Below are positions 24,694 to 33,359 of a DNA stretch of 47,928 nt, in pieces (the first letter of the stretch is position 1; each line of letters starts with the position of its first letter). Source of the stretch: Lentisphaeria bacterium (lineage in GTDB: Bacteria; Verrucomicrobiota; Lentisphaeria; Victivallales; Victivallaceae); assembly GCA_017504435.1 (NCBI GenBank), contig JAFVRD010000020.1, positions 1-47,928 of the forward strand, given 5' to 3'. The position numbers and the translations under genes were made by a program. The notes beneath the pieces are model-generated. The model worked only from the letters and a program-made list of their open reading frames with translations. It made no database searches and was not told where the DNA came from.

Positions 24694-25974
24694 TCACAAT
24701 CTGCCATCAGTAACTTCTTTCGGCAAAAAACCTTTTATATCGTATACGATGCTCCCTGCCCCGGCAAGCAGCTGCCGGACGTTGAGCGAGGAAAATTCCC
24801 GGTGCGGCACCGCTAAAACCACGGCATCAAATTTCATATCCGGCAGATCTTTTTCAGAATTCAAACCATATACTTTCTGAACCTCTCCGGGGTCTGCCCA
24901 AGGATCATAAATCATCACCTTGCAACCGAATTCATGCAATCCGACGGCGACATCCACCGCCTTGCTGTTGCGGATATCCGGACAGTTTTCCTTGAACGTG
25001 ATCCCCAATTGCAAAATCTTTGCTCCTTTGACCGGATGTTCTTTGCGGATAAGCAATTTCACAACTTCTGAAGCGACATATTTGCCCATACCGTCGTTGA
25101 TACGCCTGCCGGCGAGAATAACTTCCGGCAAATACCCCAATGATTGCGCTTTGTGAGTCAGATAATAAGGATCAACACCGATGCAATGTCCACCGACCAA
25201 TCCCGGAGTGAATTTTAAAAAGTTCCATTTAGTTCCGGCTGCGGCAAGCACCTCTTGAGTGTCGATTCCGATAAGATGAAATATTTTGGCAAGCTCATTG
25301 ACAAAAGCGATATTCAAATCGCGTTGACTGTTTTCGATGACTTTTGCGGCTTCGGCAACTTTTATAGAACTGGCACGGTAAGTTCCATTGACCAATATTG
25401 AGTTATACAATGCATCGACAGCTTCTGCGGCTTGCGGTGTTGAGCCGGATGTTATTTTCAATATTTTGGTCAGCGTATGCTCTTTATCACCCGGATTGAT
25501 CCGTTCCGGTGAATATCCGCAGAAAAAGTCTTTATTGTATTGCAATTTGCTGAACTTTTCCAAAACCGGTACGCACTCTTCCTCGGTACAACCGGGAAAA
25601 ACCGTACTTTCGTAAATAACGATCGCTCCGGGTTTCATCACCTTGCCGACGGTTTCACTGGCACGGTACAAAGGCTGAAGATCCGGTCTATTGTATTTAT
25701 CCACCGGAGTCGGCACCGTGACAATGAAAACATCCCGGTCCGTCAACTTTGCAACATCAGATGTAAATTGCAGCCGGCTTGCCGCTGCCAATTCGCCGGA
25801 AGTCGTTTCCAAAGTGGAATCAACTCCGGAACGCAGTTCCTGCAACCGGGATTCTTTCACATCAAACCCTATGGTATCAAATTTTTTGCCGAATTCTATC
25901 GCCAACGGCAATCCCACATATCCCATGCCGATAATGGCAATTTTTAATGAGCAGTTTTGTATTTTTTCAAGCAT
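24694..25974 (-). CDS. tviB: UDP-N-acetyl-hexosamine 6-dehydrogenase (TviB/WbpO type)
   Basis: NAD-dependent two-step oxidation of a UDP-HexNAc (GlcNAc or GalNAc) to the uronic acid, supplying an acidic sugar for polysaccharide. The Rossmann loop GMGYVGLPLA is near residue 17, SPERINPGDKEH in the middle, and the catalytic Cys in VGGHCIGVDPYYLTHKA. 426 residues is standard. The block pattern matches TviB/WbpO better than WecC, but the stereochemistry cannot be fixed. The start at 25974 begins the natural N terminus; a longer frame adds 14 atypical residues. Last gene of the leftward glycosyltransferase unit. Confidence 0.88.
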   Translation of the reverse strand: MLEKIQNCSLKIAIIGMGYVGLPLAIEFGKKFDTIGFDVKESRLQELRSGVDSTLETTSGELAAASRLQFTSDVAKLTDRDVFIVTVPTPVDKYNRPDLQPLYRASETVGKVMKPGAIVIYESTVFPGCTEEECVPVLEKFSKLQYNKDFFCGYSPERINPGDKEHTLTKILKITSGSTPQAAEAVDALYNSILVNGTYRASSIKVAEAAKVIENSQRDLNIAFVNELAKIFHLIGIDTQEVLAAAGTKWNFLKFTPGLVGGHCIGVDPYYLTHKAQSLGYLPEVILAGRRINDGMGKYVASEVVKLLIRKEHPVKGAKILQLGITFKENCPDIRNSKAVDVAVGLHEFGCKVMIYDPWADPGEVQKVYGLNSEKDLPDMKFDAVVLAVPHREFSSLNVRQLLAGAGSIVYDIKGFLPKEVTDGRL

Positions 25975-25994
25975 AACGATTCTTTTTTTACAAT

Positions 25995-26501
25995 TTACAA
26001 CAAAGCAGCATAACATTCAGCGATACGCTTCCAAGTATATCTCCGGTCAGCGATTTCTTTCATTGCAGCAGCTATCGCCGGCAAATCAACTTTATCAGCA
26101 TCGGCAATTATCCGGTGCAATTCATCTGCACTGGAAAAATACAAAGCCTTGTTTTCTGTGGTTTCCCGGTTAAAATTTACATCAAATGCCGCAATCGGCA
26201 ATCCCAGATACATTGCTTCCACCAGAGATGGATTGGTGCCGCCGCATGAATGACCATGCACATATAAACTGCAGTTTGCCCGCAATTTATCCAGTTCTTT
26301 TTTATCATATATCGGAGCGAGCAAGGTAATACCATCGACCTGATTGAAACGATCAAAGAGAGATTGTCCATAGTCACTCTGCTGCCAGTTGCCAACCATT
26401 ATCAAAGGCATCTGCAAATTGCTTTGAAAAGCTTCCAATATAACATGAATATTGTTTTCAGGTTCAATGCGGCAAACCCCGAACGCATATTTTGCACTCA
26501 T
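25995..26501 (-). CDS. Glycosyltransferase, C-terminal half (split gene)
   Basis: 168 residues forming the nucleotide-sugar-binding half of a GT-B enzyme. It begins MSAKYAFGVCRIEPENNIHV, an internal block in intact DUF1972-type glycosyltransferases, and carries the donor-site motif GTNPSLVEAMYLGLP near residues 86-100. The N-terminal half is in the adjacent gene in another frame; the two share one base (TAATG). GGAGG (26509-26513) sits 7 bases before this ATG, a strong ribosome site inside the end of the first half. Either the enzyme works as two chains or a single-base change has broken a gene. Confidence 0.75.
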   Translation of the reverse strand: MSAKYAFGVCRIEPENNIHVILEAFQSNLQMPLIMVGNWQQSDYGQSLFDRFNQVDGITLLAPIYDKKELDKLRANCSLYVHGHSCGGTNPSLVEAMYLGLPIAAFDVNFNRETTENKALYFSSADELHRIIADADKVDLPAIAAAMKEIADRRYTWKRIAECYAALL

Positions 26502-27043
26502 TATTTTGCCTCCAGCTTCTTATTGTCCGCGCCGTATTCTATTAACTCGCAATGTTTGCCGTAAGTTGCTTTAACATAATCGGTAATAACTTGGTTATCC
26601 CCGATGACCACATCAGAATATTTAACGGCACACTTTTCGGAAAAACGCAAAAACCAGCGGGCAAATCCTGACCATTTGGCGCGTTTCCATTCAATGCCGT
26701 CAATATTTACAACAATTTTTTTACGACAGCCGAACAACCGCAAAAACGGCAGCAAAGTACAACCGCTTACACCGAGAATCAGCAAAGAATCCGCGTATGT
26801 TATTGCATTAAAAATACTCAGCATGTCATACAATATGCTCTGAATTCCATTCGCTTTCAGCGGTAAATATTTCAAGCGGATATTCTGAATTTTTTCCGGA
26901 TGCGTTTTGAATGCTGATTTTGAACAATACACCGTTATTTCAAAACGTTCCTGCAATTGTATTGCCAATTGTTCTGTCAGAGTTTCAAAGCCTCCGTAAT
27001 TGGCAGGTATACCCACCGAACCTATTATTGCTGTTTTTTTCAT
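26501..27043 (-). CDS. Glycosyltransferase, N-terminal half (DUF1972 type, split gene)
   Basis: 180 residues. The N terminus KKTAIIGSVGIPANYGGFETL is the signature of the DUF1972 domain of rhamnosyltransferase-like GT4 enzymes, followed by the acceptor-domain block VNIDGIEWKRAKW. It stops after ...NKKLEAK, exactly where intact homologues of about 350 residues continue into the C-terminal domain. The -1 frame continues naturally through ...KIMSAKYAF. The ATG at 27043 begins 4 bases after the stop of the upstream GT4 gene. Alone it would lack the donor site. Confidence 0.75.
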   Translation of the reverse strand: MKKTAIIGSVGIPANYGGFETLTEQLAIQLQERFEITVYCSKSAFKTHPEKIQNIRLKYLPLKANGIQSILYDMLSIFNAITYADSLLILGVSGCTLLPFLRLFGCRKKIVVNIDGIEWKRAKWSGFARWFLRFSEKCAVKYSDVVIGDNQVITDYVKATYGKHCELIEYGADNKKLEAK

Positions 27044-27047
27044 GTTA

Positions 27048-28349
27048 TCAACATTGATATAAATCAATTATTTCGTTCGCATGTTCTTCCATTGTTTTCA
27101 ACGGTGCTGCCGCACATATCGCTGCATTTTGCTGAAACAAAATTTCCGGATCACTGAAGAAATCTTTTAATTTCATGGCTAATCCGTCTTTGCCGTGAAA
27201 TACCATTTTTTCATCGACCAATATTTTGGCACCAACGGTGTCGGAACACAACACCGGTGTTCCGCACGATAGTGCTTCTGCCACGACAAAGCCAAATGTT
27301 TCAAACCATATTGACGGTACGATCAGCAAATCATAGGATGTCAATATTTTTTTAAGTTCTTCCTGGGAATACAATCCCCTGCACCAAACATTTTCCTGTT
27401 TAATATGGTTTTCATTACCCCATATATCCAGCTGCCATTCAGCAAATCCATCCTGATACAGTCCGGATAACACATCCAACAGCATCGGCAAGCCTTTATA
27501 ACTTGCCGCAGATCCGGAAAACATAATGCGTATTTTTTCCGGAACCGTCTGTTTTTTCACTCTCTCATCCCGGATACCGGCATGGGAGAGTGGCACAACC
27601 CGGGTGGTTATACCGGAAACCAGACGATTGTATACTCCGGCAGTAACATCGCTGTTGCAGTGTATAATATCACACATTTTCAGCAAATTGCAATAGTATT
27701 CTTTTACAGCTTTATAATTTTTTACTGAAAAATTTCCCGATGGAACATTTTTTTGCCGTTTCAACAACTTTACTGCCGGACGCAATATTTTTTTTATTTT
27801 CAGCAAACAGGGATTATTTCTCAATGCCAATTCTCCGGCAGACGGGGCATTACAATTGCAACGGGAACATTTTTCATCAGATGCTTCACAGCACAATTGC
27901 CCGTCAAAGTCAATAAAATTAACTTTCGGACACAAACCAAAATAATCGTGAGTTGTGAATACGATTTTTACGTTGCGTTTCTTTAATTCGATCAAGAGTT
28001 CTTTCGGAAACCCCATCCATGTATGTATATGAAACACATCCGGATGGACCTCGTCACAAAACGCAGTAATATTCTCATTGCTTAATTCCGGATGATTCGT
28101 GATCATGTCTGGATCCGCGATACCCTCCAGCAGCGGCACCGGCGCGCCACCAAACAGAGCAAAGCAGCCGATCCGCTTATGATTTTTGATTCTTTTGATT
28201 TCCGGATGTCCGGTATTGAAAAAACATCCCTGCGGACAAAGGGTAAAAACATCATGCCCGGCAGCTGTTTGTGCAAGCGCCAGATCTGCCGCATAACGAT
28301 TTAATCCCCCTGCCCGGTTGAATCCTAAAAAATAGTGTAATATACGCAT
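27048..28349 (-). CDS. GT4-family glycosyltransferase
   Basis: 433 residues, GT-B fold, probably at the cytoplasmic membrane face building the repeat unit. GFNRAGGLNRYA at the N terminus, FSGSAASYKG in mid-protein, and the EX7E motif in ETFGFVVAEALSCGTPVL near residue 368 are typical. A cysteine-rich insertion (CPKVN...CCEASDEKCSRCNCN, residues about 146-172) looks like a metal-binding knuckle, seen in some GT4 enzymes. The sugar is unknown. Start and stop codons overlap the neighbours (TGATG upstream). Confidence 0.88.
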   Translation of the reverse strand: MRILHYFLGFNRAGGLNRYAADLALAQTAAGHDVFTLCPQGCFFNTGHPEIKRIKNHKRIGCFALFGGAPVPLLEGIADPDMITNHPELSNENITAFCDEVHPDVFHIHTWMGFPKELLIELKKRNVKIVFTTHDYFGLCPKVNFIDFDGQLCCEASDEKCSRCNCNAPSAGELALRNNPCLLKIKKILRPAVKLLKRQKNVPSGNFSVKNYKAVKEYYCNLLKMCDIIHCNSDVTAGVYNRLVSGITTRVVPLSHAGIRDERVKKQTVPEKIRIMFSGSAASYKGLPMLLDVLSGLYQDGFAEWQLDIWGNENHIKQENVWCRGLYSQEELKKILTSYDLLIVPSIWFETFGFVVAEALSCGTPVLCSDTVGAKILVDEKMVFHGKDGLAMKLKDFFSDPEILFQQNAAICAAAPLKTMEEHANEIIDLYQC

Positions 28350-29638
28350 CAGTTATTTTTTTTAGTATTAAAAATTTCCACGGCAGCACGATATTGTTTT
28401 TCAAAAAAATCCTGTCTTTCAGACATTAAAAAGTATTCTGCCCGTTTTAATGCTCCGAATGACAGCTTTTTCAACAATTCCCGGTCTGAAGCCAATTTTT
28501 CTATTGCATCAGAGAATCCGTCCACAGCAACCGGCAAGTGTCCGTTTTCCGGTACCGGAATTTTTATTCCGCATTCATCTGTTATTGTATCATGCATCCC
28601 GCAATGGTCAAATGTGATTGTAGGTACACCATTCGCCAAAGCTTCTAAAATAACAGTAGGATTACCTTCTCTACAGCTGGTAATCACATGGATATGAGAA
28701 TTTGAAAAAATATCCATTGCCTCGCATCTGGCAACTTTGCCATGCCAAACAATCATATCCGAAATACCATTGCGGTCGGCAAATTGCTTCATTCCCGGTA
28801 CCAGAACGCCATCTCCTACAACATGCAGTTTGACATTCACATTCCTTTTTTTCAGGGTCACGAGGCTCATTAACAATATTATCAATTGTTTTCCGGCATC
28901 CACTCGTCCGCACCAGATCAAATCAATTTCCGCACTGGCAAAATTCCGCCTTGTCAAACTCGCGGAAGTGATATCGGCAATACCATTTTCCGGCAGCCAT
29001 TGAGCATCAACATCCCATTTATCTTTGATGATCTTCTGACATTCGGTTGTAGCGGCAAGCAAAACATCTGCTCTTTTTACAGCATTGCAAATCCGTTTGG
29101 AATATTTTTGCTGTAACTTGTTAAGTAAATTGTGAATTTTATAAGTTATTCTGCCCCGCCACGACATCGTTGAAAAGAAAAATTGATCAACAAAAGTTAA
29201 TCCGCTTATCGGCCCCCAAATATACGGAATGTCAAATTTCCACAGATGTCCCGGTTGACGATATCCGATCGGACCAAGATAATGAATCAGATCATAACTA
29301 TTCTGATCCAATAATTTTTTTACGGTACGGTAAACTTTTTTATGCCACAATGCATATGCCGGATAATATGCCGGTCTGAAGAAATTTTTGCGGTTGGGAT
29401 AATTTATAATGTTGGCTATCCATCCCGGCGCAACCGGAACAAATGTGACATGATCCGGATAAATCAACTCTTTTTTCAAAACTTCTTCCGGAATAAAATC
29501 TCCCATGTGTTCTTCATTTACACCATATATTACGGTAAGATGATGCTTTTCTGACATGCTTTGCACATAATTCCATGCCACGGAATATTCTGAACCGCGA
29601 AACGGCGACAATTGATAAGCCAATACGAGAATATTCAT
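28349..29638 (-). CDS. GT4-family glycosyltransferase
   Basis: 429 residues. MNILVLAYQLSPFRGSEYSV is the donor-independent N-terminal loop of this family; the C-terminal donor domain has LIWCGRVDAGKQL and EGNPTVILEALANGVPT. Aligning these blocks gives a complete GT-B enzyme. The ATG at 29638 was chosen because AAGGAA lies 9 bases before it; a TTG at 29644 overlapping the previous stop has too short a spacing. Substrate unknown. Its stop codon overlaps the start of the next GT4 gene. Confidence 0.88.
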   Translation of the reverse strand: MNILVLAYQLSPFRGSEYSVAWNYVQSMSEKHHLTVIYGVNEEHMGDFIPEEVLKKELIYPDHVTFVPVAPGWIANIINYPNRKNFFRPAYYPAYALWHKKVYRTVKKLLDQNSYDLIHYLGPIGYRQPGHLWKFDIPYIWGPISGLTFVDQFFFSTMSWRGRITYKIHNLLNKLQQKYSKRICNAVKRADVLLAATTECQKIIKDKWDVDAQWLPENGIADITSASLTRRNFASAEIDLIWCGRVDAGKQLIILLMSLVTLKKRNVNVKLHVVGDGVLVPGMKQFADRNGISDMIVWHGKVARCEAMDIFSNSHIHVITSCREGNPTVILEALANGVPTITFDHCGMHDTITDECGIKIPVPENGHLPVAVDGFSDAIEKLASDRELLKKLSFGALKRAEYFLMSERQDFFEKQYRAAVEIFNTKKNN

Positions 29639-29640
29639 AT

Positions 29641-30885
29641 TCAAAAATTCCTTTCCTGAACTTTTACATCACTGATTTCGATATCACCTGAATTCAACTG
29701 GATCCATATCCGCCTTAATTTTTTATTGTGTTCTGATGGAATATGCCATTTTATCTCCGTCTCTTTTCCTGCCGGCAAGTTCAACGGCATTGTTGCAATC
29801 ATAATCCCCGGATGATAGTATTGACGTAACAACTCTACAAAGCTGTCGGAATTGGCTTTTAACTTGAAATATACGACACATGGATTCTTATCTTCAAAGT
29901 ATTGCGATATCAATGCGACATAAGATCCATGAGCCTGCAAACGCAAAACATTTTTATCACCGCGTTTTTCCACATTCGCCAAAGAATTGCAGCGGGTGAT
30001 CAAACTTATATAAATCTCCCAGTTTTTCGGTAAAGATGGTTTTTCAGAAATAAAACGCGGTGCCCGTCTGCCAAAATATTCTTGTTTTTTTCTCAACGCA
30101 TCTCCACTGAGGAGTTGTGAAAAATCTCCATTTATAAGATACGGCACACGAGAACTGTCAAACTTTTCTTTACGCGGAATATATTTCAATACCAGCAACT
30201 CTTTTTTATTTTTCCGATCCATGAATGACCTGCCGAATATTTCCACACTGCCATCCGGCATCAGAGTTTTCAACTTTTCATCAAGATTGCGATATTTTTT
30301 TGTGATCGGAATACATATATATAAAACATCACATAATCCGTGGTACACATTCAAATTGTTTTGCAATCCTTCATATACCCGATCTAATTCATCCGTATAA
30401 TACTGACATCCGACGGTTTTGACTCCGGAATAATATTCTATCTGCGATGAAGACTCCTTATACACGATCACCAAAGGCTGTTTGTATCTGCCGGCATCTT
30501 GCCCTATTGATTTATAGAGAGACAACTCTCCGGAAATTTGCGGATTATACCGCAAATCTCTGGCAATGCAGACCGCAAACAGGATCAGCAACGTGATACA
30601 CGATAATTTTTTCCAGTGTTTCAATCCATCCCATGCCAAATGAAATATCACCATCATTGCCGGCAAAACCAATATCATGTAATACCGGGTAGAATTTGTA
30701 CCAATGTAAATTCGCCACCCCCAGGCAAAAAGTACCATAAATACCGCGACATACCACCAGGCACTACGCCAATATTTTTTGCTGCAATAACCAAAGTAAA
30801 GCAATGCCGGAACCAGACATACTCCGACAACTTCCCAGAGGAGATTGCTGATATCTAAAGCGGATTTAATGAAGTTCCCAAGCAT
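29641..30885 (-). CDS. Membrane glycosyltransferase, C-terminal half plus extra soluble domain (split gene)
   Basis: 414 residues. The first ~120 residues hold four hydrophobic segments, including TNSTRYYMILVLPAMM, which resembles the late transmembrane part of ArnT/GT39-type enzymes. The remainder is soluble and ends in a domain that looks like a beta-sandwich carbohydrate-binding fold (GDKNVLRLQAHGSYVALISQ). The ATG at 30885 lies inside the 3' end of the upstream gene, with AGGA 10 bases before it. I read this as the second half of the enzyme begun at 31643, separated by a frame change. Confidence 0.65.
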   Translation of the reverse strand: MLGNFIKSALDISNLLWEVVGVCLVPALLYFGYCSKKYWRSAWWYVAVFMVLFAWGWRIYIGTNSTRYYMILVLPAMMVIFHLAWDGLKHWKKLSCITLLILFAVCIARDLRYNPQISGELSLYKSIGQDAGRYKQPLVIVYKESSSQIEYYSGVKTVGCQYYTDELDRVYEGLQNNLNVYHGLCDVLYICIPITKKYRNLDEKLKTLMPDGSVEIFGRSFMDRKNKKELLVLKYIPRKEKFDSSRVPYLINGDFSQLLSGDALRKKQEYFGRRAPRFISEKPSLPKNWEIYISLITRCNSLANVEKRGDKNVLRLQAHGSYVALISQYFEDKNPCVVYFKLKANSDSFVELLRQYYHPGIMIATMPLNLPAGKETEIKWHIPSEHNKKLRRIWIQLNSGDIEISDVKVQERNF

Positions 30886-31643
30886 TGTGCAAAAATCCTG
30901 TTGTAAAAAATATTAAAAATATCCGGCATTCCCGGTAAAATATAAAAAAGCATTCCGCAAACGATCACTCCGGAGCTGATCAATACCGCCGTGACAAACG
31001 CATTTTTCCATTGCCAATTGGGAAACAACATTGCCAGAGGCAGCCCCACCAGCACAAACGGCAGAAATTCCACTGCTTCATACCGGCAATATAATGCCGG
31101 TATGCACAGTGCTCCGATAATAAAAGCATTTAATTTCCAAAGAACTCTTTTAAGCGTCATTATCCACAGGCATACTATCCAGAACAACAAAAACAAATAC
31201 AATCCCTCGCGCAGTCGTACACAGGAATACTCAACCAAAGGCGGCATTACTGCTGCAAACGCCGCGAACCACAATCCGGCATTGCGATCATTGTATATGT
31301 ATCTGCCGATCAGATACGCCGGGATCAGCAACAATATTCCGCTGATCATATTTATATACAGTAAAGCATTTGCCGCACTCAATCCACAATACATCAAACT
31401 TTTCCCCAGGTAACAGTACAGCGGCGGCGGCACGGTTTCATGTGCAGGCAAAGCAGCCTGCCCCAACTCAAACCATTTATGGGTAAAATTGATATATGCA
31501 ATTCCATCCCGGGTTTCAATGGGGCTCTGTATCAAATATACCATGCGCAAAATGACAGCAATTATCACTATAATGAACAATGCAATGGATTGTTTGTATT
31601 TTACCAGAAAATTATATTTTTTCACTGTAATTCCGATACTCAT
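30855..31643 (-). CDS. Membrane glycosyltransferase, N-terminal half (GT39/ArnT-like, split gene)
   Basis: 262 residues, six or more hydrophobic segments. SPIETRDGIAYINFTHKW after the first segment carries the acidic residue of the first periplasmic loop that is catalytic in GT39/ArnT/PMT-type enzymes using polyprenyl-phosphate sugars. The frame ends ...GTSLNPL within a membrane region, well short of the usual ~500 residues; the following gene in another frame continues the membrane part and overlaps it by 31 bases. GGAG precedes the ATG at 31643 by 9 bases. A longer frame adds 37 atypical residues and passes upstream of the predicted transcription start. Confidence 0.7.
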   Translation of the reverse strand: MSIGITVKKYNFLVKYKQSIALFIIVIIAVILRMVYLIQSPIETRDGIAYINFTHKWFELGQAALPAHETVPPPLYCYLGKSLMYCGLSAANALLYINMISGILLLIPAYLIGRYIYNDRNAGLWFAAFAAVMPPLVEYSCVRLREGLYLFLLFWIVCLWIMTLKRVLWKLNAFIIGALCIPALYCRYEAVEFLPFVLVGLPLAMLFPNWQWKNAFVTAVLISSGVIVCGMLFYILPGMPDIFNIFYNRIFAQCLGTSLNPL

Positions 31644-31683
31644 CAAAAGGTTCTCCGAACATTTTTCATTCGTTACATAATAG

Positions 31684-31712
31684 AATATATTAAAACTGTT
31701 GCAATTTGTCAA
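31684..31712 (-). promoter_or_regulatory. Strong promoter for the glycosyltransferase-tviB unit
   Basis: On the minus strand a consensus TTGACA (31707-31712), 17-base spacer, TATATT (31684-31689). Predicted start near 31677, leader about 34 bases to the ATG at 31643. Confidence 0.7.
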
Positions 31713-31797
31713 AATATAAAACCAATTGATTGCTCGCGATGGATTGAGACACAACTCAAACGTATCCCAATGGACACAGTATAACGTAACTTCCTAA

Positions 31798-31929
31798 TCA
31801 AACCGGAACTGGAACAAGACATGGAGTTGCTTTCAATACGCCATCTATCGTTTCTGCTGTCACAATAAATAATCGAAAGGAATTCAGAAGTTTTGTCAAG
31901 AAAGCTGTCTCATTACAAAATTTGCAGTA
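31798..31929 (-). pseudogene. Possible remnant reading frame between tagD and the GT39-like gene
   Basis: A 43-codon minus-strand frame without ATG ends ...GVLKATPCLVPVPV before a TGA at 31798-31800. It has protein-like composition but no recognisable family, and could be a decayed gene end or chance. Apart from this and the promoter at 31684-31712, I see nothing in the 297 bases between 31644 and 31940. Confidence 0.2.
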
Positions 31930-31940
31930 TTAACAGAATT

Positions 31941-32330
31941 TTACTTTTGCAAATCTTTTTTTATTACTGTTGTTGAAATTTCAGGGGTTCTGGGCAAATA
32001 AACAACTTCACAATAATCTTTGAGAAAGTCAAACTTTCCTTCCCAATCATTCCCCATAACAAAAATATCTGCTTTATACAATTGAACATCTGTAATTTTT
32101 TGTTCCCAACTTTTCTCTGGAATTACCAAATCTACACAACGGATCGCTTCGAGCATTTGTTTACGTTTTTCATACCCGAAGTAGCATTTTTTTTGTTTAC
32201 TGTTCCAGTTAAATTCATCTGTGGAAAGAGCTACTATTAAATAATCTCCCAGTGCTTTTGCACGCGCGAGCAGATTGATATGACCATAATGCAATAAATC
32301 AAATGTTCCGTAAGTAATAACTCTTTTCAT
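31941..32330 (-). CDS. tagD: Glycerol-3-phosphate cytidylyltransferase-like
   Basis: 129 residues, the usual size of Tag[16 protein letters not shown] carries the HxGH nucleotidyl-transfer motif and [12 protein letters not shown] the RTxxISTT motif. It makes CDP-glycerol from CTP and glycerol 3-phosphate; related enzymes accept ethanolamine- or other phospho-alcohols. The adjacent upstream licD gene (19 bases away) encodes a transferase type that uses CDP-alcohols, so the pair probably adds glycerol phosphate or a similar group to the polysaccharide. Confidence 0.88.
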   Translation of the reverse strand: MKRVITYGTFDLLHYGHINLLARAKALGDYLIVALSTDEFNWNSKQKKCYFGYEKRKQMLEAIRCVDLVIPEKSWEQKITDVQLYKADIFVMGNDWEGKFDFLKDYCEVVYLPRTPEISTTVIKKDLQK

Positions 32331-32349
32331 AAAAAAATACCCTTATAGG

Positions 32350-33195
32350 TTAAATGTTTGCGTATTTGCCAAAATCAAACTTTTCAATAGAATGATGACC
32401 AAAACGTTTATTTTCCGGAGGCAATTTCATGTAATCTCCAAATAATTGCGTTAACCTTTCTTCATATTTTTCAGGAATATAGAACTCTGTATCTTCGAAT
32501 TTTTTTAAAATCACTTTTTCAAGTGAACTCCTGAAACAAATATCTCTTTCTGTATCCATACACAATTTGGAAACGAGTGGACTGGTTGTCTTAAATTGCT
32601 GCAAATATTGAACTGTATTTGTAAACCATTTTCTCATTCTTTTTTGAGATAATAATAAAGACATTATTATTTGAATTATTGCATAAAAACAGTTGGAACT
32701 GATCATATTATGCTCTTTGTAATTTAATAAACCGCTATAAAGCACGGATTTACGATCAAGATATTTGATCAATTTTACATTTTCCGGAAATGGGTCCATC
32801 GGAAAAACATCCACAAAAAAACCTATTTGGCTCAACTTGGTTTTACTCCAAGCATATTCCATATAAACAGTGTTTTTTAATCGCACTTTACCGAATTCAA
32901 AACAAAATCCTATTTCTGAGTGTTTGTCCTGCCAAAAAAATTCATCTCCCAAACACTGCGGGGCTATTTCACAGAATTTATCATAATCTTCTCGCATCAT
33001 ACAGATATCCATGTCATCGTCCCATGGAATAAAACCATCGTGGCGAATTGCACCTAGTAAACTTCCATAATCCAACCAATATTTGATATTGTGTTCAACA
33101 CAGACCGCATGAATCCGCTTCATAATATAAAGCATAATCTTTTGAACTTGACGGAGATCTTGTCTGGACAATTCACTTTTAACTGTATTTCTCAT
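32350..33195 (-). CDS. LicD-family phosphotransferase
   Basis: 281 residues. WLDYGSLLGAIRHDGFIPWDDDMDICM near residues 40-66 is the LicD/fukutin nucleotidyltransferase-like signature with the DxD metal site. Members move phosphocholine, ribitol phosphate or glycerol phosphate from CDP donors onto glycans. Paired with tagD, the likely donor is CDP-glycerol. The local DNA is poorer in GC than the housekeeping genes, suggesting transfer of this segment. Confidence 0.88.
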   Translation of the reverse strand: MRNTVKSELSRQDLRQVQKIMLYIMKRIHAVCVEHNIKYWLDYGSLLGAIRHDGFIPWDDDMDICMMREDYDKFCEIAPQCLGDEFFWQDKHSEIGFCFEFGKVRLKNTVYMEYAWSKTKLSQIGFFVDVFPMDPFPENVKLIKYLDRKSVLYSGLLNYKEHNMISSNCFYAIIQIIMSLLLSQKRMRKWFTNTVQYLQQFKTTSPLVSKLCMDTERDICFRSSLEKVILKKFEDTEFYIPEKYEERLTQLFGDYMKLPPENKRFGHHSIEKFDFGKYANI

Positions 33196-33298
33196 ACATG
33201 GAATACCTTTATTCTGTTGAATAATAATTGTTCATCGGAAGAATTTTTCGCGGCTCCAACTGATATTCACGACCATCACCGTAAAAAAGCACCTTTTT

Positions 33299-33327
33299 AA
33301 GGTAGCATAAAATTGTCATTTTGTCAA
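33299..33327 (-). promoter_or_regulatory. Possible licD-tagD promoter
   Basis: On the minus strand a consensus TTGACA (33322-33327), 17-base spacer, then a weak TACCTT (33299-33304). It lies just past the terminator of the wzy unit. Confidence 0.35.
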
Positions 33328-33359
33328 GTCAGGAACAGTTTTTTACCCGACTTATCAAT

